Position numbers and translations under genes: made by a program
Notes under the pieces: model-generated
What the model saw: the letters and a program-made list of their open reading frames with translations, nothing else
Told to the model about the DNA's origin: nothing
Database searches by the model: none
Origin: Tatumella citrea
GTDB lineage: Bacteria; Pseudomonadota; Gammaproteobacteria; Enterobacterales; Enterobacteriaceae
Assembly: GCF_002163585.1 (NCBI RefSeq)
Contig: NZ_CP015579.1
Location: 2,232,001 to 2,296,000 of the forward strand
DNA length: 64,000 bases
Direction: 5' to 3'
Shown: positions 48,867-59,360 of the stretch, piece by piece
Layout of the letters: each line of letters begins with the position of its first letter
How positions within the stretch are numbered: the first letter of the stretch is position 1

Positions 48867-49594
48867 TGCATCATACTTTTCATTGCTGCCACCATTTCAC
48901 CATCGACCACATAACGCGTGAATTCGTCTTCAGGTGAAATTGAACTCATGCTGACCCCGGCTTTACGATAATGCATTGGTGAACTGACCGGTTTGCTGGC
49001 TGAACTGTGAACCTCGGTCAGCCCCGCGCCGGTAAAGCGGTGCAGATTACTCAGCCTGACGCCTGAACCGGCCATAATTACCGGTCCCCGGCTACGAACG
49101 TTAAGTTCAGCCAGTAATGCCAGGCCATTCTCTGCCCGCTCCTGTTGGCCTGACGTCAGTATCCGCGCAACTCCAAGATCGGTCAGTTCCTCCAGGGCAC
49201 GGTAAGGATTCTGGCATTGATCAAATGCACGATGGAAGGTCACTGGGATACCCTCACACAACGCCATAATCTGCTGCATCCGCGCTATATCAATGTGTGC
49301 ATGCTGATCAAGAATTCCGACGACCAGTCCTGCAAAACCCAGCTCTTTTACCTGAGCAATATCCGATTTAATCGCCCGGAACTCAGCCTCGCTGTAACAA
49401 AAGTCACCACCACGGGGACGAATAATCGGATGTACCGGTACTGAAACCTGTGTTATCACTTCCTGTAATACGCCCAGTGACGGGGTCAGTCCGCCTTCAT
49501 GGGGTGCAGCGCAGAGCTCGATACGGTCAGCTCCGGCCTCAGCTGCCTGTATTACACAATCCGGACCGTAACAACAGATTTCCAACGTAGTCAT
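48863..49594 (-). CDS. cutC: CutC family protein (copper homeostasis/TIM barrel)
   Basis: 243 residues. It has a TIM-barrel fold: [63 protein letters not shown] and [11 protein letters not shown] match E. coli CutC. The gene was named for copper tolerance, but E. coli work has questioned a direct copper role. No signal peptide is seen, so it is cytoplasmic. It lies between cmoB (convergent) and yecM; torY and torZ, its K-12 neighbours, are absent. Confidence 0.92.
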   Translation of the reverse strand: MTTLEICCYGPDCVIQAAEAGADRIELCAAPHEGGLTPSLGVLQEVITQVSVPVHPIIRPRGGDFCYSEAEFRAIKSDIAQVKELGFAGLVVGILDQHAHIDIARMQQIMALCEGIPVTFHRAFDQCQNPYRALEELTDLGVARILTSGQQERAENGLALLAELNVRSRGPVIMAGSGVRLSNLHRFTGAGLTEVHSSASKPVSSPMHYRKAGVSMSSISPEDEFTRYVVDGEMVAAMKSMMQ

Positions 49595-49889
49595 GACCCT
49601 CTCCTTATCAAATGTCGTTGTGTCTGTAGCATTGATACGTCGCGGTGCCTACTCACCTGTAAGCAGACCGTCTAACGTGACGGCTAATAATGACACCAGA
49701 TGGCAGAGAAAGGATCGACCGGTATCACAGTGACAGCGATAAGCAGGTAATTTTTCATAGAAAAATGAAATAACTGCCAGAATAATCTGATGGTTATTCT
49801 CACAATGTCCCCGCTGCGTTATTACCGGGGCTGACAGTAAGTTGCCGGAGGCAGAACTCTGCCCCCGTTTCTGTCCGGGCTACTGTTGC
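49595..49889. other. Intergenic region cutC-yecM
   Basis: 295 bases with no gene. It carries the cutC SD (GGAGAGG) and, near yecM, two hairpins: CCCCG/CGGGG (49809-49830) and GGCAG/CTGCC (about 49850-49863). Their T-tracts are weak, so the yecM terminator is not clear. Confidence 0.5.
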
Positions 49890-50459
49890 TTAGCGCTGTT
49901 GTTCGCTGGCAACAATCTGTTCGAGGGTATAAGGATGAAATTTGATGGTGGTTTTACCGTCAGTTACTGCCAGGGTTGGATTTGGCAGACAATCGTGCTG
50001 GCCCGCGGGAGTACTGGTTTTAAAAGAGATTCCCGGCTGGGTCAAACCGTGGTCAGCAATCAGCGCCATCGCCCGTTGCCCGACAGTTTCCGGCTCCCCG
50101 GGCAGTACCACTTCAATATGTTCCCAGCCTTCATGCGGGTAATGCTTATTACCAGGCCAGGGTAGCTCTATAATATGCATATGCCAGTTAAGTAAACGCA
50201 GTGGCTGATGTAACCTGAACAGGCAAACCGGGCGCTGGTTAATTTCCGCACGGGAAAACATCTCTCCCAGTTGCGAAAGTCCCTCAAACCAGCGTTCTGC
50301 CGTCGTATTCTGGTGACAACGTACCGAGATGTGATCAGGCTGTAAGTCTGCCAGGGAGAGTCCCAGCCGATGGGCAAGCTGGCTGAGATCGCCGGCAAAA
50401 CGTTGCAGGTCATCCGCAAGATCCGGCAGCAACCGGGCAAAAGAAGCAAAATCGCTCAT
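49890..50459 (-). CDS. yecM: YecM family protein (VOC-like fold)
   Basis: 189 residues, close to E. coli YecM. Conserved blocks: LQPDHISVRCHQNTTAERWFEGL, RPVCLFRLHQPL, ELPWPGNKHYPHEGWEHIEVVLPG, NPTLAVTDGKTTIKFHP and IVASEQ. The structure of E. coli YecM is related to metal-binding vicinal-oxygen-chelate enzymes, with likely metal ligands in HISVRCH and HEGWEH. The function is unknown. It is divergent from argS with 237 bases between. Confidence 0.9.
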   Translation of the reverse strand: MSDFASFARLLPDLADDLQRFAGDLSQLAHRLGLSLADLQPDHISVRCHQNTTAERWFEGLSQLGEMFSRAEINQRPVCLFRLHQPLRLLNWHMHIIELPWPGNKHYPHEGWEHIEVVLPGEPETVGQRAMALIADHGLTQPGISFKTSTPAGQHDCLPNPTLAVTDGKTTIKFHPYTLEQIVASEQQR

Positions 50460-50696
50460 AGTATTCCGTCAATAATAAAATCCGCGCCGCTATTTTTGCG
50501 GGTCCGCTGTCACATGTAAAGTCTGGCGATTAAACCGGCTCACAGGCTTCTGCCCACAGATCCCATCAGACTACTGACGTCCGCCGGGCTTTCACGTATA
50601 CTGCCCGACTAAATTTCGATTACTGCCTCTTATGTTATCTGCAGCAGCCTGTTGCAGGTACGGTAAGAGGTTATAACAGCTTATGAAGGTAATTCG

Positions 50697-52427
50697 GTGA
50701 ATATTCAGGCTATTCTTTCAGAAAAAATCAGTCAGGCAATGATTGCAGCCGGCGCTCCTGCCGACTGTGAAGCACAGGTTCGTCAGTCCGCAAAAGCACA
50801 GTTCGGTGACTATCAGGCCAATGGTATTATGGCTGTAGCCAAAAAACTGGGCCAGGCCCCGCGACAACTGGCAGAACAGGTGCTGAGTCATCTTGACCTG
50901 AACGGAATTGCCGTAAAAACCGAAATCGCAGGCCCCGGGTTTATTAATATCTTCCTGGACCCGCACTGGCTGGCCGCTCAGGCAGAACAGGCACTGGCTT
51001 CCGATAATCTGAATGTTGCACCGGTCAAACCTCAGACTATCGTGATTGACTATTCTGCACCGAACGTCGCGAAAGAGATGCACGTGGGTCACTTACGCTC
51101 AACCATTATTGGTGATGCTTCAGTCCGTACCCTGGAATTTCTTGGCCACCATGTGATCCGCGCCAACCATATCGGTGACTGGGGAACTCAGTTCGGTATG
51201 CTGATTGCCTTCCTGGAGAAGAAACAACAGGAACAGCAGACAGAAATCGCCCTGTCCGACCTGGAAGCTTTTTATCGCGAAGCTAAACAGCTGTACGATC
51301 AGGATGAAGCTTTCGCTGAACGCGCCCGCAGTTACGTGGTGAAACTTCAGGGTGGCGATGAATACTGTGCTCAGATGTGGAAAAAACTGGTGGATATCAC
51401 CATGGCACAGAACCAGCATAACTATGACCGTCTGAATGTGAGTCTGACCCGCGACGATGTGATGGGTGAAAGTCTGTATAACTCTATGTTGCCGGGAATT
51501 GTCGCTGATCTCGAACAAAAGGGCCTTGCGGTTGAAAGTGAAGGTGCCGTTGTGGTTTACCTTGATGAGTATAAAACCAAAGAAGGCGAACCTATGGGCG
51601 TCATCATCCGTAAAAAAGATGGCGGCTACCTGTACACCACCACCGATATTGCCTGCGCCAAATATCGTTATGAGACACTGAAAGCAGACCGCGTACTCTA
51701 TTATATTGACTCGCGTCAGCACCAGCACCTGATGCAGGCCTGGACCATTGTCCGCAAAGCCGGTTATGTGCCGGACAGTGTGCCTCTTGAACACCATATG
51801 TTCGGCATGATGCTGGGTAAAGATGGTCGTCCGTTCAAAACCCGTGCGGGAGGGACGATTAAGCTGGCAGATCTGTTAGATGAAGCACATGAACGTGCCC
51901 TGAAACTGGTCAGTGATAAAAATCCTGATATGCCGGCAGATGAGTTGCAGCAACTGGCGGAAGTTATTGGTATTGGTGCGGTAAAATATGCCGACCTGTC
52001 GAAAAGCCGTACCACTGATTACGTGTTCGACTGGGATAATATGCTGGCATTTGAAGGTAACACTGCCCCGTATCTCCTGTATGCCTATTCCCGGGTGCTG
52101 TCAGTGTTCCGCAAAGCGGGCATCAGTGAGCAGGCTACCGAAGGTAAGATTATCCTTGGTGAAACACGTGAAGCCGCACTGGCTACCCGTCTGTTACAGT
52201 TCGAAGAGACAGTATTGCAGGTAGCCCGTGAAGGCACGCCACATGTGATGTGTTCTTACCTCTACGAACTGGCGGTACTGTTTTCTGGCTTTTATGAACA
52301 CTGCCCGATTCTGGCAGCAGAAGATGAAGCCACCCGCCAGAGCCGCCTGAAACTGGCCAGTCTGACTGCCAGAACTCTGAAAACCGGTCTGGATACCCTG
52401 GGTATTAATACCGTCGAACGGATGTAA
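50697..52427 (+). CDS. argS: Arginyl-tRNA synthetase ArgS
   Basis: 576 residues. A class I synthetase that charges tRNA-Arg. It starts at a GTG (50697) with GAAGGT upstream, matching the N-terminus MNIQ of E. coli. Domains: Arg-tRNA synthetase additional domain 1 (about 1-110), the Rossmann core with the HIGH-type [36 protein letters not shown] near the KMSKS position, and a C-terminal DALR anticodon-binding domain (about 450-576). Its last 23 bases overlap the converging flhE reading frame. Confidence 0.97.
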   Translation: MNIQAILSEKISQAMIAAGAPADCEAQVRQSAKAQFGDYQANGIMAVAKKLGQAPRQLAEQVLSHLDLNGIAVKTEIAGPGFINIFLDPHWLAAQAEQALASDNLNVAPVKPQTIVIDYSAPNVAKEMHVGHLRSTIIGDASVRTLEFLGHHVIRANHIGDWGTQFGMLIAFLEKKQQEQQTEIALSDLEAFYREAKQLYDQDEAFAERARSYVVKLQGGDEYCAQMWKKLVDITMAQNQHNYDRLNVSLTRDDVMGESLYNSMLPGIVADLEQKGLAVESEGAVVVYLDEYKTKEGEPMGVIIRKKDGGYLYTTTDIACAKYRYETLKADRVLYYIDSRQHQHLMQAWTIVRKAGYVPDSVPLEHHMFGMMLGKDGRPFKTRAGGTIKLADLLDEAHERALKLVSDKNPDMPADELQQLAEVIGIGAVKYADLSKSRTTDYVFDWDNMLAFEGNTAPYLLYAYSRVLSVFRKAGISEQATEGKIILGETREAALATRLLQFEETVLQVAREGTPHVMCSYLYELAVLFSGFYEHCPILAAEDEATRQSRLKLASLTARTLKTGLDTLGINTVERM

Positions 52428-52887
52428 CTGGCGACCCTGTGCCAGCGCGCAGGGTGCTTTGCTGACCGGCAGTCCTGTCGCGGGATTGCCGGTAAGTCAC
52501 CTGGATTTCTGCACAACTCACCCGCAGTGCAGGCGGGATAACCGCCCCGCTCTCTGTACGAAATCGTAAATAAAACACCTCGCCGGAATGGCTGTCGTTG
52601 AACCAGCGACTGATCCCTCGTGCTGCATCCGTCAGAATACAATCTCTTCCCCTGCAGATCTGTGCCTGAAAACCTGCCGGAGCGGCAGCAGTTAACTGAT
52701 AAAACCAACCTGTGTTAATAATCCGGGCATCAAGCGGCAAACTGATTCGAAACGGTAATGTAGCCACCCATCGCCCTCTGGCAGTCACTGCCGGCCCCGC
52801 AACACGGTCGCTGACAGTGATATCAGCAGCAGACACGGGCCCCGACAGCAGAGCAGTCAGCAACAGTATTAGCTGTCTCGCGTTCAC
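52405..52887 (-). CDS. flhE: Flagellar protein FlhE with extended C-terminus
   Basis: 160 residues; E. coli FlhE has about 130. A signal peptide ([20 protein letters not shown]) precedes the FlhE domain: [46 protein letters not shown], and [18 protein letters not shown] at 117-133, where E. coli FlhE ends. Here a further 27 polar residues follow, and the last 23 bases lie inside argS on the opposite strand. FlhE is periplasmic and was proposed to limit proton leak through the export gate. Its ATG overlaps the flhA stop by 4 bases, in the flhBAE operon. Confidence 0.85.
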   Translation of the reverse strand: MNARQLILLLTALLSGPVSAADITVSDRVAGPAVTARGRWVATLPFRISLPLDARIINTGWFYQLTAAAPAGFQAQICRGRDCILTDAARGISRWFNDSHSGEVFYLRFRTESGAVIPPALRVSCAEIQVTYRQSRDRTAGQQSTLRAGTGSPVTSVRRY

Positions 52888-54971
52888 AGAGAATTGCCGA
52901 TGGTGGCAGTCTGACGGATTTGCCGGTGTGCATTCACTTCTGCCGCTGACATCACCACCAGTTGTGGAAAACTGCGGCGTAAATATCGGGACAACAACTG
53001 GCGCAAACCTGGCTGCACGACCAGGACCGGGGAAACGCCCTGCGCTTCCTGGGTGGTGATAGCAGCAGCCGTCTGCAGTGTCAGTTGTTCAGCTAATCCC
53101 GGTTCCAGACCACTGCCACTCTGAATTACCTGTAGCAGTAAAGTTTCGGTGGCGGGTTGCAGACCAATCACCAGCATCTCATCATTGCCCGGAAACCATT
53201 GCTGAGTTATCGCTCTGCCGAGGCTGATACGTACTGCGCTGGTCAGCAGATCACTGTCAGTAGTCACCGGACTGTGTTCTGCCAGCGTTTCAACAATAGT
53301 ACGCATATCACGGACAGAAACCTGCTCACTCAACAGATTTTGCAGCACTTTATGCAGCGTGGTCAGGGTTAACAGATCAGGGATCAGACCTTCGGTGAGT
53401 TTAGGCATTTCACGACTCACTCGCTCCAGCAACAGCCGGGCTTCCTCACGACCGAACAGTTCACTGGCGTACTGACTGATCAGGTGATTAAGGTGGGTAG
53501 CGACTACGGTACTGGCTTCTACCACGGTATATCCCAGGGTCTGAGCCTGATCCCGTAACGCACCATCAATCCATTTTGCCTGCAGCCCAAACGCGGGGTC
53601 ATGGGTGATATCACCGGGCAATTCCCCGCTGGCTCCGCCGGGATTAATCGCCAGCCACCGTCCTGGCCAGACATCCCCACGGCCAATTTCAACACCTTTC
53701 ATGATTATTCGGTAGCCGGAAGCCGGCAGGCTCAGGTTGTCACTGATATGCACGGCCGGGGGCAGAAAACCCATCGCCTGGGCAAATTTTTTACGAATAC
53801 CCCGAATCCTGCCAGGTAAATCACCCTGTTGCAGTTCATCCACCAGCGGAATCAGCCGGTAACCAACCTCCATCGCCAGCGGATCTTCAAGTGCCACATC
53901 TTCCCAACTTACGTCGGTTATCACGGGTTCTGGAGTTTTGGTGCGTTGCTGTTGCTGACGACTGGCTGTCTGTAGTTCCTCCCGCCCTTTCAGCCACCAG
54001 GCAAGCAGCAGCAACCCGGCGGTAAACAGTAAAAACACCAGATTAGGCATTCCGGGAACAATCCCTAACAGTCCAAGCACTGCTGCACTCAGTAACATCA
54101 CCCGTGGATGACTGAACAACTGCGTGACCATCTGTTCACCGACATTACTGTCAGTACTGACCCGGGTCACTATCACCCCGGCCGCTGTAGAGATCACCAG
54201 CGCAGGAATCTGGGCGACCAGCCCGTCACCGATAGTCAACAATGTGTAGCTGGCGGCGGCCTGACCGACATCCAGGCCATGCTGTACCACGCCCACCAAC
54301 AGTCCGCCGATGATGTTAATTACCATAATCAAAATGCCGGCAACGGCATCGCCACGAACAAATTTACTGGCACCATCCATTGAGCCATAGAAATCGGCCT
54401 CCTGCGTCACTTCATTTCGCCGGGCTTTGGCTTCATCTTCACCAATCAGACCCGCATTTAAATCGGCGTCGATAGCCATTTGTTTGCCCGGCATACCGTC
54501 CAGCACAAAACGCGCCCCAACCTCGGCAATACGTCCTGCGCCTTTGGTAATTACCATAAAATTAATCACCACCAGGATAACAAACACTACAATTCCGATA
54601 GCAAAATTACCGCCCACCAGGAAATGGCCAAAGGCTTCCACAACTTTACCTGCCGCTGCTGCTCCGGTATGTCCCTGCAATAAAATGATTCGCGTCGAAG
54701 CAATATTCAGTGCCAGTCGCAATAACGTCGCAAACAGCAGTACGGTAGGAAAAGCCGCAAACTCCAGCGTTTTACGGGTAAACATGGCTACCAACAAAAC
54801 CATCACTGACAGCGCGATATTAAATGTAAACAGCAGATCGAGCAGAAACGGGGGTAACGGCAATACCATCATTGCCAGTATCATCAGAATCATTACCGGC
54901 CCTGCCAGTACCTGCCACTCTACATCGCTCCAGCGTGCAGGCAGCCGTAGTTTCTTTGCCAGATTATCCAT
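52884..54971 (-). CDS. flhA: Flagellar type III export gate protein FlhA
   Basis: 695 residues (692 in E. coli). FlhA forms the nonameric ring of the export apparatus. Eight membrane helices occupy about residues 20-310. The FHIPEP-type loop is visible in FAAFPTVLLFATLLRLALNIASTR and GMPGKQMAIDADLNAGLIGEDEAKARR, then a cytoplasmic domain from about 360 (LIPLVDELQQGDLPGRIRGIRKKFAQAMGFLPP) that docks substrates and chaperones. It overlaps flhB by 8 bases upstream and flhE by 4 downstream. Confidence 0.97.
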   Translation of the reverse strand: MDNLAKKLRLPARWSDVEWQVLAGPVMILMILAMMVLPLPPFLLDLLFTFNIALSVMVLLVAMFTRKTLEFAAFPTVLLFATLLRLALNIASTRIILLQGHTGAAAAGKVVEAFGHFLVGGNFAIGIVVFVILVVINFMVITKGAGRIAEVGARFVLDGMPGKQMAIDADLNAGLIGEDEAKARRNEVTQEADFYGSMDGASKFVRGDAVAGILIMVINIIGGLLVGVVQHGLDVGQAAASYTLLTIGDGLVAQIPALVISTAAGVIVTRVSTDSNVGEQMVTQLFSHPRVMLLSAAVLGLLGIVPGMPNLVFLLFTAGLLLLAWWLKGREELQTASRQQQQRTKTPEPVITDVSWEDVALEDPLAMEVGYRLIPLVDELQQGDLPGRIRGIRKKFAQAMGFLPPAVHISDNLSLPASGYRIIMKGVEIGRGDVWPGRWLAINPGGASGELPGDITHDPAFGLQAKWIDGALRDQAQTLGYTVVEASTVVATHLNHLISQYASELFGREEARLLLERVSREMPKLTEGLIPDLLTLTTLHKVLQNLLSEQVSVRDMRTIVETLAEHSPVTTDSDLLTSAVRISLGRAITQQWFPGNDEMLVIGLQPATETLLLQVIQSGSGLEPGLAEQLTLQTAAAITTQEAQGVSPVLVVQPGLRQLLSRYLRRSFPQLVVMSAAEVNAHRQIRQTATIGNSL

Positions 54972-56112
54972 GCTGTGAAAACTCTCCTGTCATATCCATT
55001 TGTTGTGGTACCTGCAAATTTTGGGGGGCTACCGGACGACTTCCGCCCACGGTACTCCAGCGACGAAGTTGCCAGACCCATGCCATTACTTCTGCAACCG
55101 CGCCATATAACGCTCCGGGAATAAAATCTCCAGGTTCTGTATGGCGATACAGCGCCCTGGCCAGTGGTGGAGCCTCAAGCATAGGAATATGGTGCTGGCC
55201 AGCCATCTCACGAATTCGGGCAGCCAGTTTGTCACGCCCTTTGGCGACAACCTTAGGTGCATGCATCTTCCCTTCCTGATATTGCAGAGCCACGGCAAAG
55301 TGAGTCGGGTTTGTCACAATCACATCCGCTGTGGGTACTGCCGCCATCATCCTGCGTCTGGCTGCCGCACGCATTTGCTGGCGAATCCGGCTTTTAACCT
55401 GTGGATCACCTTCCTGCTGTTTATACTCATCCCGCAAATCCTGGCGCGACATTCGTAACTTTTTTTGATAGCTATATAACTGCCAGAACACATCAAATCC
55501 GACCATCGGAATCATGCTTAGCACCACCCAGATACCGCATGGCAGCACCAGTGACAGTCCGCAGGGGATAGCTTCACTGACCGGCATTGCCAGTAACGCC
55601 AGAAAAGCATCCCAGTGACTGAACAGGTAGCTACCGGCGGTGCAGCAACTGACTACCACTTTGAGTAATCCCTTGGTCAGTTCTGCAACCATCTGCCCGC
55701 TGAACAATCGTGCGAAACCACTGACCGGATTCATTCTGCCGGGATTAAATTTCAGGGATTTGCTGCTGAGCGAGATGCCACCCAGTAACATAGGTGCAGC
55801 GGCAGCAACCAGCATCACACCGCATAGTACCGGCAATACCGCCAGGCAACTTTGCCAGAGCAAACGGCTGCTCAGCAGCAACGGGTCACCATCACGAACC
55901 ATTCTCTGACCAAAATGTAGCCCGCTGCGCATCATAGTTTTCATCGCACCGGCAACAGGTTCGGCACTGATGCGCAGTAGCAGCAAACCTGCCAGTAGCA
56001 TCAGTAATGAGGTCAGTTCGCGTGAGCGGGGAATATCCCCCTCTTCACGGGCTTTCTCTATTCGCCGTGCACTGGGGGCTTCTGTTTTATCGTCCTTATC
56101 CTGATCTGCCAC
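54964..56112 (-). CDS. flhB: Flagellar type III export switch protein FlhB
   Basis: 382 residues, the E. coli length, from GTG 56112 (MADQDKDDKTEAP) with AAGAG upstream; the TTG-initiated frame to 56133 is less likely. FlhB has four membrane helices (about 30-215), then a cytoplasmic domain that self-cleaves at NPTH (in VIVTNPTHFAVALQY), switching export from hook to filament substrates. FlhA and FlhE follow. Residues of the cleavage site are intact. Confidence 0.96.
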   Translation of the reverse strand: MADQDKDDKTEAPSARRIEKAREEGDIPRSRELTSLLMLLAGLLLLRISAEPVAGAMKTMMRSGLHFGQRMVRDGDPLLLSSRLLWQSCLAVLPVLCGVMLVAAAAPMLLGGISLSSKSLKFNPGRMNPVSGFARLFSGQMVAELTKGLLKVVVSCCTAGSYLFSHWDAFLALLAMPVSEAIPCGLSLVLPCGIWVVLSMIPMVGFDVFWQLYSYQKKLRMSRQDLRDEYKQQEGDPQVKSRIRQQMRAAARRRMMAAVPTADVIVTNPTHFAVALQYQEGKMHAPKVVAKGRDKLAARIREMAGQHHIPMLEAPPLARALYRHTEPGDFIPGALYGAVAEVMAWVWQLRRWSTVGGSRPVAPQNLQVPQQMDMTGEFSQHG

Positions 56113-56248
56113 GAAAGTACTCTTAAAGATCAAAAATCAGAGCATGACAGAGTTCAGAGACGACTATCGGAGGTATATCCTGAGAAATTTCCGGCTATTC
56201 TGCGGATCAGCGGACCGCCACAGGCAACCCGCGATTTCCGCCGAAAAA

Positions 56249-56890
56249 TCAGAATCCGAGACTGTCAAGCAGATCATCGACCTGATCCTGATTGGCGATG
56301 ACCCCGCTGGCATTACTGTCAATCTGTGGGCCGTTAAGCAGGCTGTCTTCACGGGCAGTGGAAGGGCTCACTGAGTCCGGAATATTCTCCAGCAACACGA
56401 CCAGTAATTGCCGTTCAATTTCCTGAATCACCTCCATCATGCGTTTTATTACCTGACCGGTAAGATCCTGGAAATCCTGTGCCATCATGATTGACAGCAA
56501 CTGCTGATTGGTAAATGCCGTATGCTCAGGTACCTCAGCCAGAAACTGGCGGGTATCTGTCACCAGTTGCCGGGCTTCGGTGAGCTCAATCGGGTCAGCA
56601 AACCACTGCTCCCAACGGCCCGATAATGCCGTTGCCTGTTGCTGTAACTGATCCTGATGAGGCTGTGCTGCTTCCACACAGCTTAATGCCCGGTTAGCAG
56701 CCTGAGCTGTCATCTGCACGACATAATCGAGCCGGTCCCTTGCGTCCGGAATGGCTTCTGCAGCATCGGCGATTGCCTGTTCAAGGCCCAGTTCCCGCAG
56801 ATTGTCCCGTAACATTCGTGTCAGCGACCCCACTTTAGTGACAATGTCACGTACCGACCTGTCATTATCTGGCAGTGGAACATGGCTCAT
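56249..56890 (-). CDS. cheZ: CheY-phosphate phosphatase CheZ
   Basis: 213 residues. CheZ dephosphorylates CheY-P. It has a long helical hairpin whose tip carries the catalytic [12 protein letters not shown] (Asp and Gln of the DFQDLTGQ motif), and the C-terminal CheY-tethering peptide [11 protein letters not shown] presumed flexible linker (about 168-203) separates them. It follows cheY by 9 bases and precedes flhB after 136 bases. Confidence 0.95.
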   Translation of the reverse strand: MSHVPLPDNDRSVRDIVTKVGSLTRMLRDNLRELGLEQAIADAAEAIPDARDRLDYVVQMTAQAANRALSCVEAAQPHQDQLQQQATALSGRWEQWFADPIELTEARQLVTDTRQFLAEVPEHTAFTNQQLLSIMMAQDFQDLTGQVIKRMMEVIQEIERQLLVVLLENIPDSVSPSTAREDSLLNGPQIDSNASGVIANQDQVDDLLDSLGF

Positions 56891-56899
56891 TAGCGCCCC

Positions 56900-57289
56900 C
56901 TAAATACCGAGTTTTTCGAAGATTTTATTCAGCTTCTCTTCCAGGATAGCCGCCGTAAACGGCTTAACTACATACCCGCTGGCACCTGCCTGTGCAGCTG
57001 CGATGATATTCTCTTTCCTGGCTTCCGCAGTGACCATCAGTACCGGCATTTCTGATAATTTTGCGTCGCCACGAATGCTGTGGAGCAGTTCCAGCCCGTC
57101 CATATTGGGCATATTCCAGTCTGTAATTACGAAATCAAAAGCACCGGCCTGGAGTTTATGCAGAGCATCGGCACCGTCCTCCGCTTCTTCAACGTTGGTG
57201 TAACCCAGTTCTTTTAATAAATTACGCACGATGCGCCGCATCGTATTGAAATCATCAACAACCAGAAAATGTAAATTACTGTCCGCCAT
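56900..57289 (-). CDS. cheY: Chemotaxis response regulator CheY
   Basis: 129 residues. A single receiver domain that binds the motor switch when phosphorylated by CheA. The active-site residues are in E. coli positions: Asp12 and Asp13 (VVDDF), Asp57 in [12 protein letters not shown], Thr near VTAEA and Lys109 in GYVVKPF. It is 30 bases downstream of cheB and upstream of cheZ in the cheRBYZ order. Confidence 0.97.
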   Translation of the reverse strand: MADSNLHFLVVDDFNTMRRIVRNLLKELGYTNVEEAEDGADALHKLQAGAFDFVITDWNMPNMDGLELLHSIRGDAKLSEMPVLMVTAEARKENIIAAAQAGASGYVVKPFTAAILEEKLNKIFEKLGI

Positions 57290-57319
57290 GGTTCTTTCCT
57301 TTAAGTTTGGCCCGGTTCA

Positions 57320-58369
57320 CTAAATACGAATCGATTGTCCGTGGCTGATGTGTGTCAGCATCTGCTGACTAATTTTTTCGAGATCGACCACATCACAGGC
57401 GGCCTCCAGCAATATCGCTTCGCGCGGCATGCCGAAAACCACGCAGGTGGATTCGCTCTGAGCTATCGTCCAGGCGTTTGCCTGACGCATTTTCAGCAAT
57501 CCCGCCGCGCCGTCATTCCCCATTCCGGTCAGGATCACCCCAACGGCATTGCGCCCTGCGTAACGTGCTACCGAGTCAAATAACACATCTACCGACGGGC
57601 GATGGCGATTGACCGGTTCTCCTTCATGCAGCTTTATCTGGTAATTAGCACCGCTGCGTCCCAGTTCCATATGCATCGACCCCGGAGCAATATAGGCGTA
57701 GCCGGGTAATACCCGCTCCCCGTCCTCAGCCTCTTTTACCGTGATCTGGCAGATGCGGTTCAGGCGTTCGGCAAAGGAATGAGTAAACCCAGGGGGCATG
57801 TGCTGAGTGATTAATACTGCCGGAGAAGCTGCCGGTAAGGTCTCAAGGACTACCCGCAGCGCTTCTGTGCCTCCGGTCGAAGAACCGATGGCTATCAGTT
57901 TCTCACTGCTCAGAATAGGGGTAGTGTTCAGGACCCGGGGAGCTGCTCCGGTAACCGGACGATACAGCCTCGCCCGGGCCGCGACGCGAATTTTTTCGGC
58001 AATCACCTGACAATAGGCCAGCATACCTTCTCGCAATCCCAACTGGGGTTTGGTGACAAAATCCACAGCGCCCAGCTCAAGCGCCCGCAGGGTGACTTCG
58101 GATCCTTTTCCCGTCAGGGAAGAGACCATAATCACCGGCATCGGCCGTAGCCTCATCAGTTTTTCCAGAAACTCCAGTCCGTCCATGCGTGGCATTTCCA
58201 CATCCAGGGTGAGCACAGCAGGATTAAATTGCTTAATCAGCTCACGTGCCACCAGCGGGTCCGGAGCCGTGGCAACCATCTCCATATCTGGCTGACTGTT
58301 CACGATTTCTGTCATCAGCTGGCGCATTAATGCCGAATCATCGACACTTAACACAGAAATTTTGTTCAT
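57320..58369 (-). CDS. cheB: Chemotaxis methylesterase/deamidase CheB
   Basis: 349 residues. An N-terminal receiver domain (Asp in [12 protein letters not shown]; Lys in VTKPQLG) is joined to the methylesterase domain with the catalytic Ser of [12 protein letters not shown], His of ITQHMPPGF and Asp of [11 protein letters not shown]. It removes methyl groups from and deamidates the receptor. It overlaps cheR by 4 bases. Confidence 0.97.
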   Translation of the reverse strand: MNKISVLSVDDSALMRQLMTEIVNSQPDMEMVATAPDPLVARELIKQFNPAVLTLDVEMPRMDGLEFLEKLMRLRPMPVIMVSSLTGKGSEVTLRALELGAVDFVTKPQLGLREGMLAYCQVIAEKIRVAARARLYRPVTGAAPRVLNTTPILSSEKLIAIGSSTGGTEALRVVLETLPAASPAVLITQHMPPGFTHSFAERLNRICQITVKEAEDGERVLPGYAYIAPGSMHMELGRSGANYQIKLHEGEPVNRHRPSVDVLFDSVARYAGRNAVGVILTGMGNDGAAGLLKMRQANAWTIAQSESTCVVFGMPREAILLEAACDVVDLEKISQQMLTHISHGQSIRI

Positions 58370-59238
58370 TGCCTTTCCTTAGCAAGGCTGTAGACCGTCT
58401 TGCCTCGTAGCCAAAAATCCTGACTTATCTGACTAAAGTTTTCTGAATGACCGGCAAACAACAAACCGCCAGGCTTCAGATAGCGAACCATTTGACGGAG
58501 TATGGCTACCTGCGTAGATTTATCGAAATAAATCATAATATTGCGACAAAATATCGCATCGAACTTCTCCGACAGTTTCCAGTCAGGACTCAGCAGATTA
58601 AGCTGGAAAAAATGCACCAGATTACCCAGTTCAGGCCGGATACGAACCTGCCCCTGCTGCGGCCCTTTCCCGTTCAGGAAAAATCGCTGTAATTGCTCCG
58701 ACGACAGCGCATCCAGAGCTTCTTTGCGGTAAATCCCGTTGCGTGCTTTCTCCAGTACCTGAGTATCAATATCACTGGCATACACCTGAAACTTACCCGG
58801 GCCGGCCCCCAGCGTTTCGGCGAGGGTAATGGCTATTGAATAAGGTTCTTCTCCTGTCGATGCCGCACAACTCCATACCTGGTAGCATCCCTGACGCTGG
58901 CGGGCATGTTCGGCCAGCAGTGGAAAATGATGGGCTTCGCGGAAAAATGAAGTCAGATTGGTGGTTAACGCATTGATAAATTCCTGCCATTCGCTGCTGT
59001 TCGGCTGACTTTCAAGTAAGGCCAGATACTGGCTGAAATCATTCATCTGCAACAGACGCAGCCGCCTCATTAACCGGTTGTAGACCATTTCCCTTTTATG
59101 AGAAGCCAGTACAATCCCCGCTCTTTGATAGATTAGCTGGCAAAGACGCTGAAAATTCGCTTCGGATAACAGCAGTTTATGTGACTGGCTGGCAACAGGT
59201 TTGGTCTGCCGTACAGAGCTGTTTACTTGTTTTTCCAT
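58366..59238 (-). CDS. cheR: Chemotaxis receptor methyltransferase CheR
   Basis: 290 residues. CheR methylates receptor glutamates with SAM. An N-terminal helical domain (about 25-95) precedes the SAM-binding domain: [55 protein letters not shown] beta-subdomain that can bind the receptor C-terminal NWETF pentapeptide is expected here; the receptor downstream of the sigma-28 promoter ends NWETF. The gene follows the receptor after 122 bases. Confidence 0.96.
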   Translation of the reverse strand: MEKQVNSSVRQTKPVASQSHKLLLSEANFQRLCQLIYQRAGIVLASHKREMVYNRLMRRLRLLQMNDFSQYLALLESQPNSSEWQEFINALTTNLTSFFREAHHFPLLAEHARQRQGCYQVWSCAASTGEEPYSIAITLAETLGAGPGKFQVYASDIDTQVLEKARNGIYRKEALDALSSEQLQRFFLNGKGPQQGQVRIRPELGNLVHFFQLNLLSPDWKLSEKFDAIFCRNIMIYFDKSTQVAILRQMVRYLKPGGLLFAGHSENFSQISQDFWLRGKTVYSLAKERQ

Positions 59239-59329
59239 GAGTTCCTAACGCCATCCTTTACGTCATTCAACGGAGAACCGTTCCGTTTATGATTACCCGG
59301 ACACAAAACCAGAGGCGGTCCGTGACGGA

Positions 59330-59348
59330 TGCCGGGTGCTGCCCGGCA
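59330..59348 (-). other. Hairpin between the receptor and cheR
   Basis: TGCCGGG (59330-59336), loop TGCTG, CCCGGCA (59342-59348), just after the receptor stop. There is no T-run. It may stabilise the receptor mRNA end or reduce expression of cheR and later genes. Confidence 0.5.
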
Positions 59349-59360
59349 CTCACAGTTTGC

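Noticed and set aside
51120..51797. 225-codon minus-strand frame inside argS
   Set aside because: Antisense shadow of a highly conserved synthetase. It has phenylalanine- and histidine-rich content typical of reverse-complement frames.
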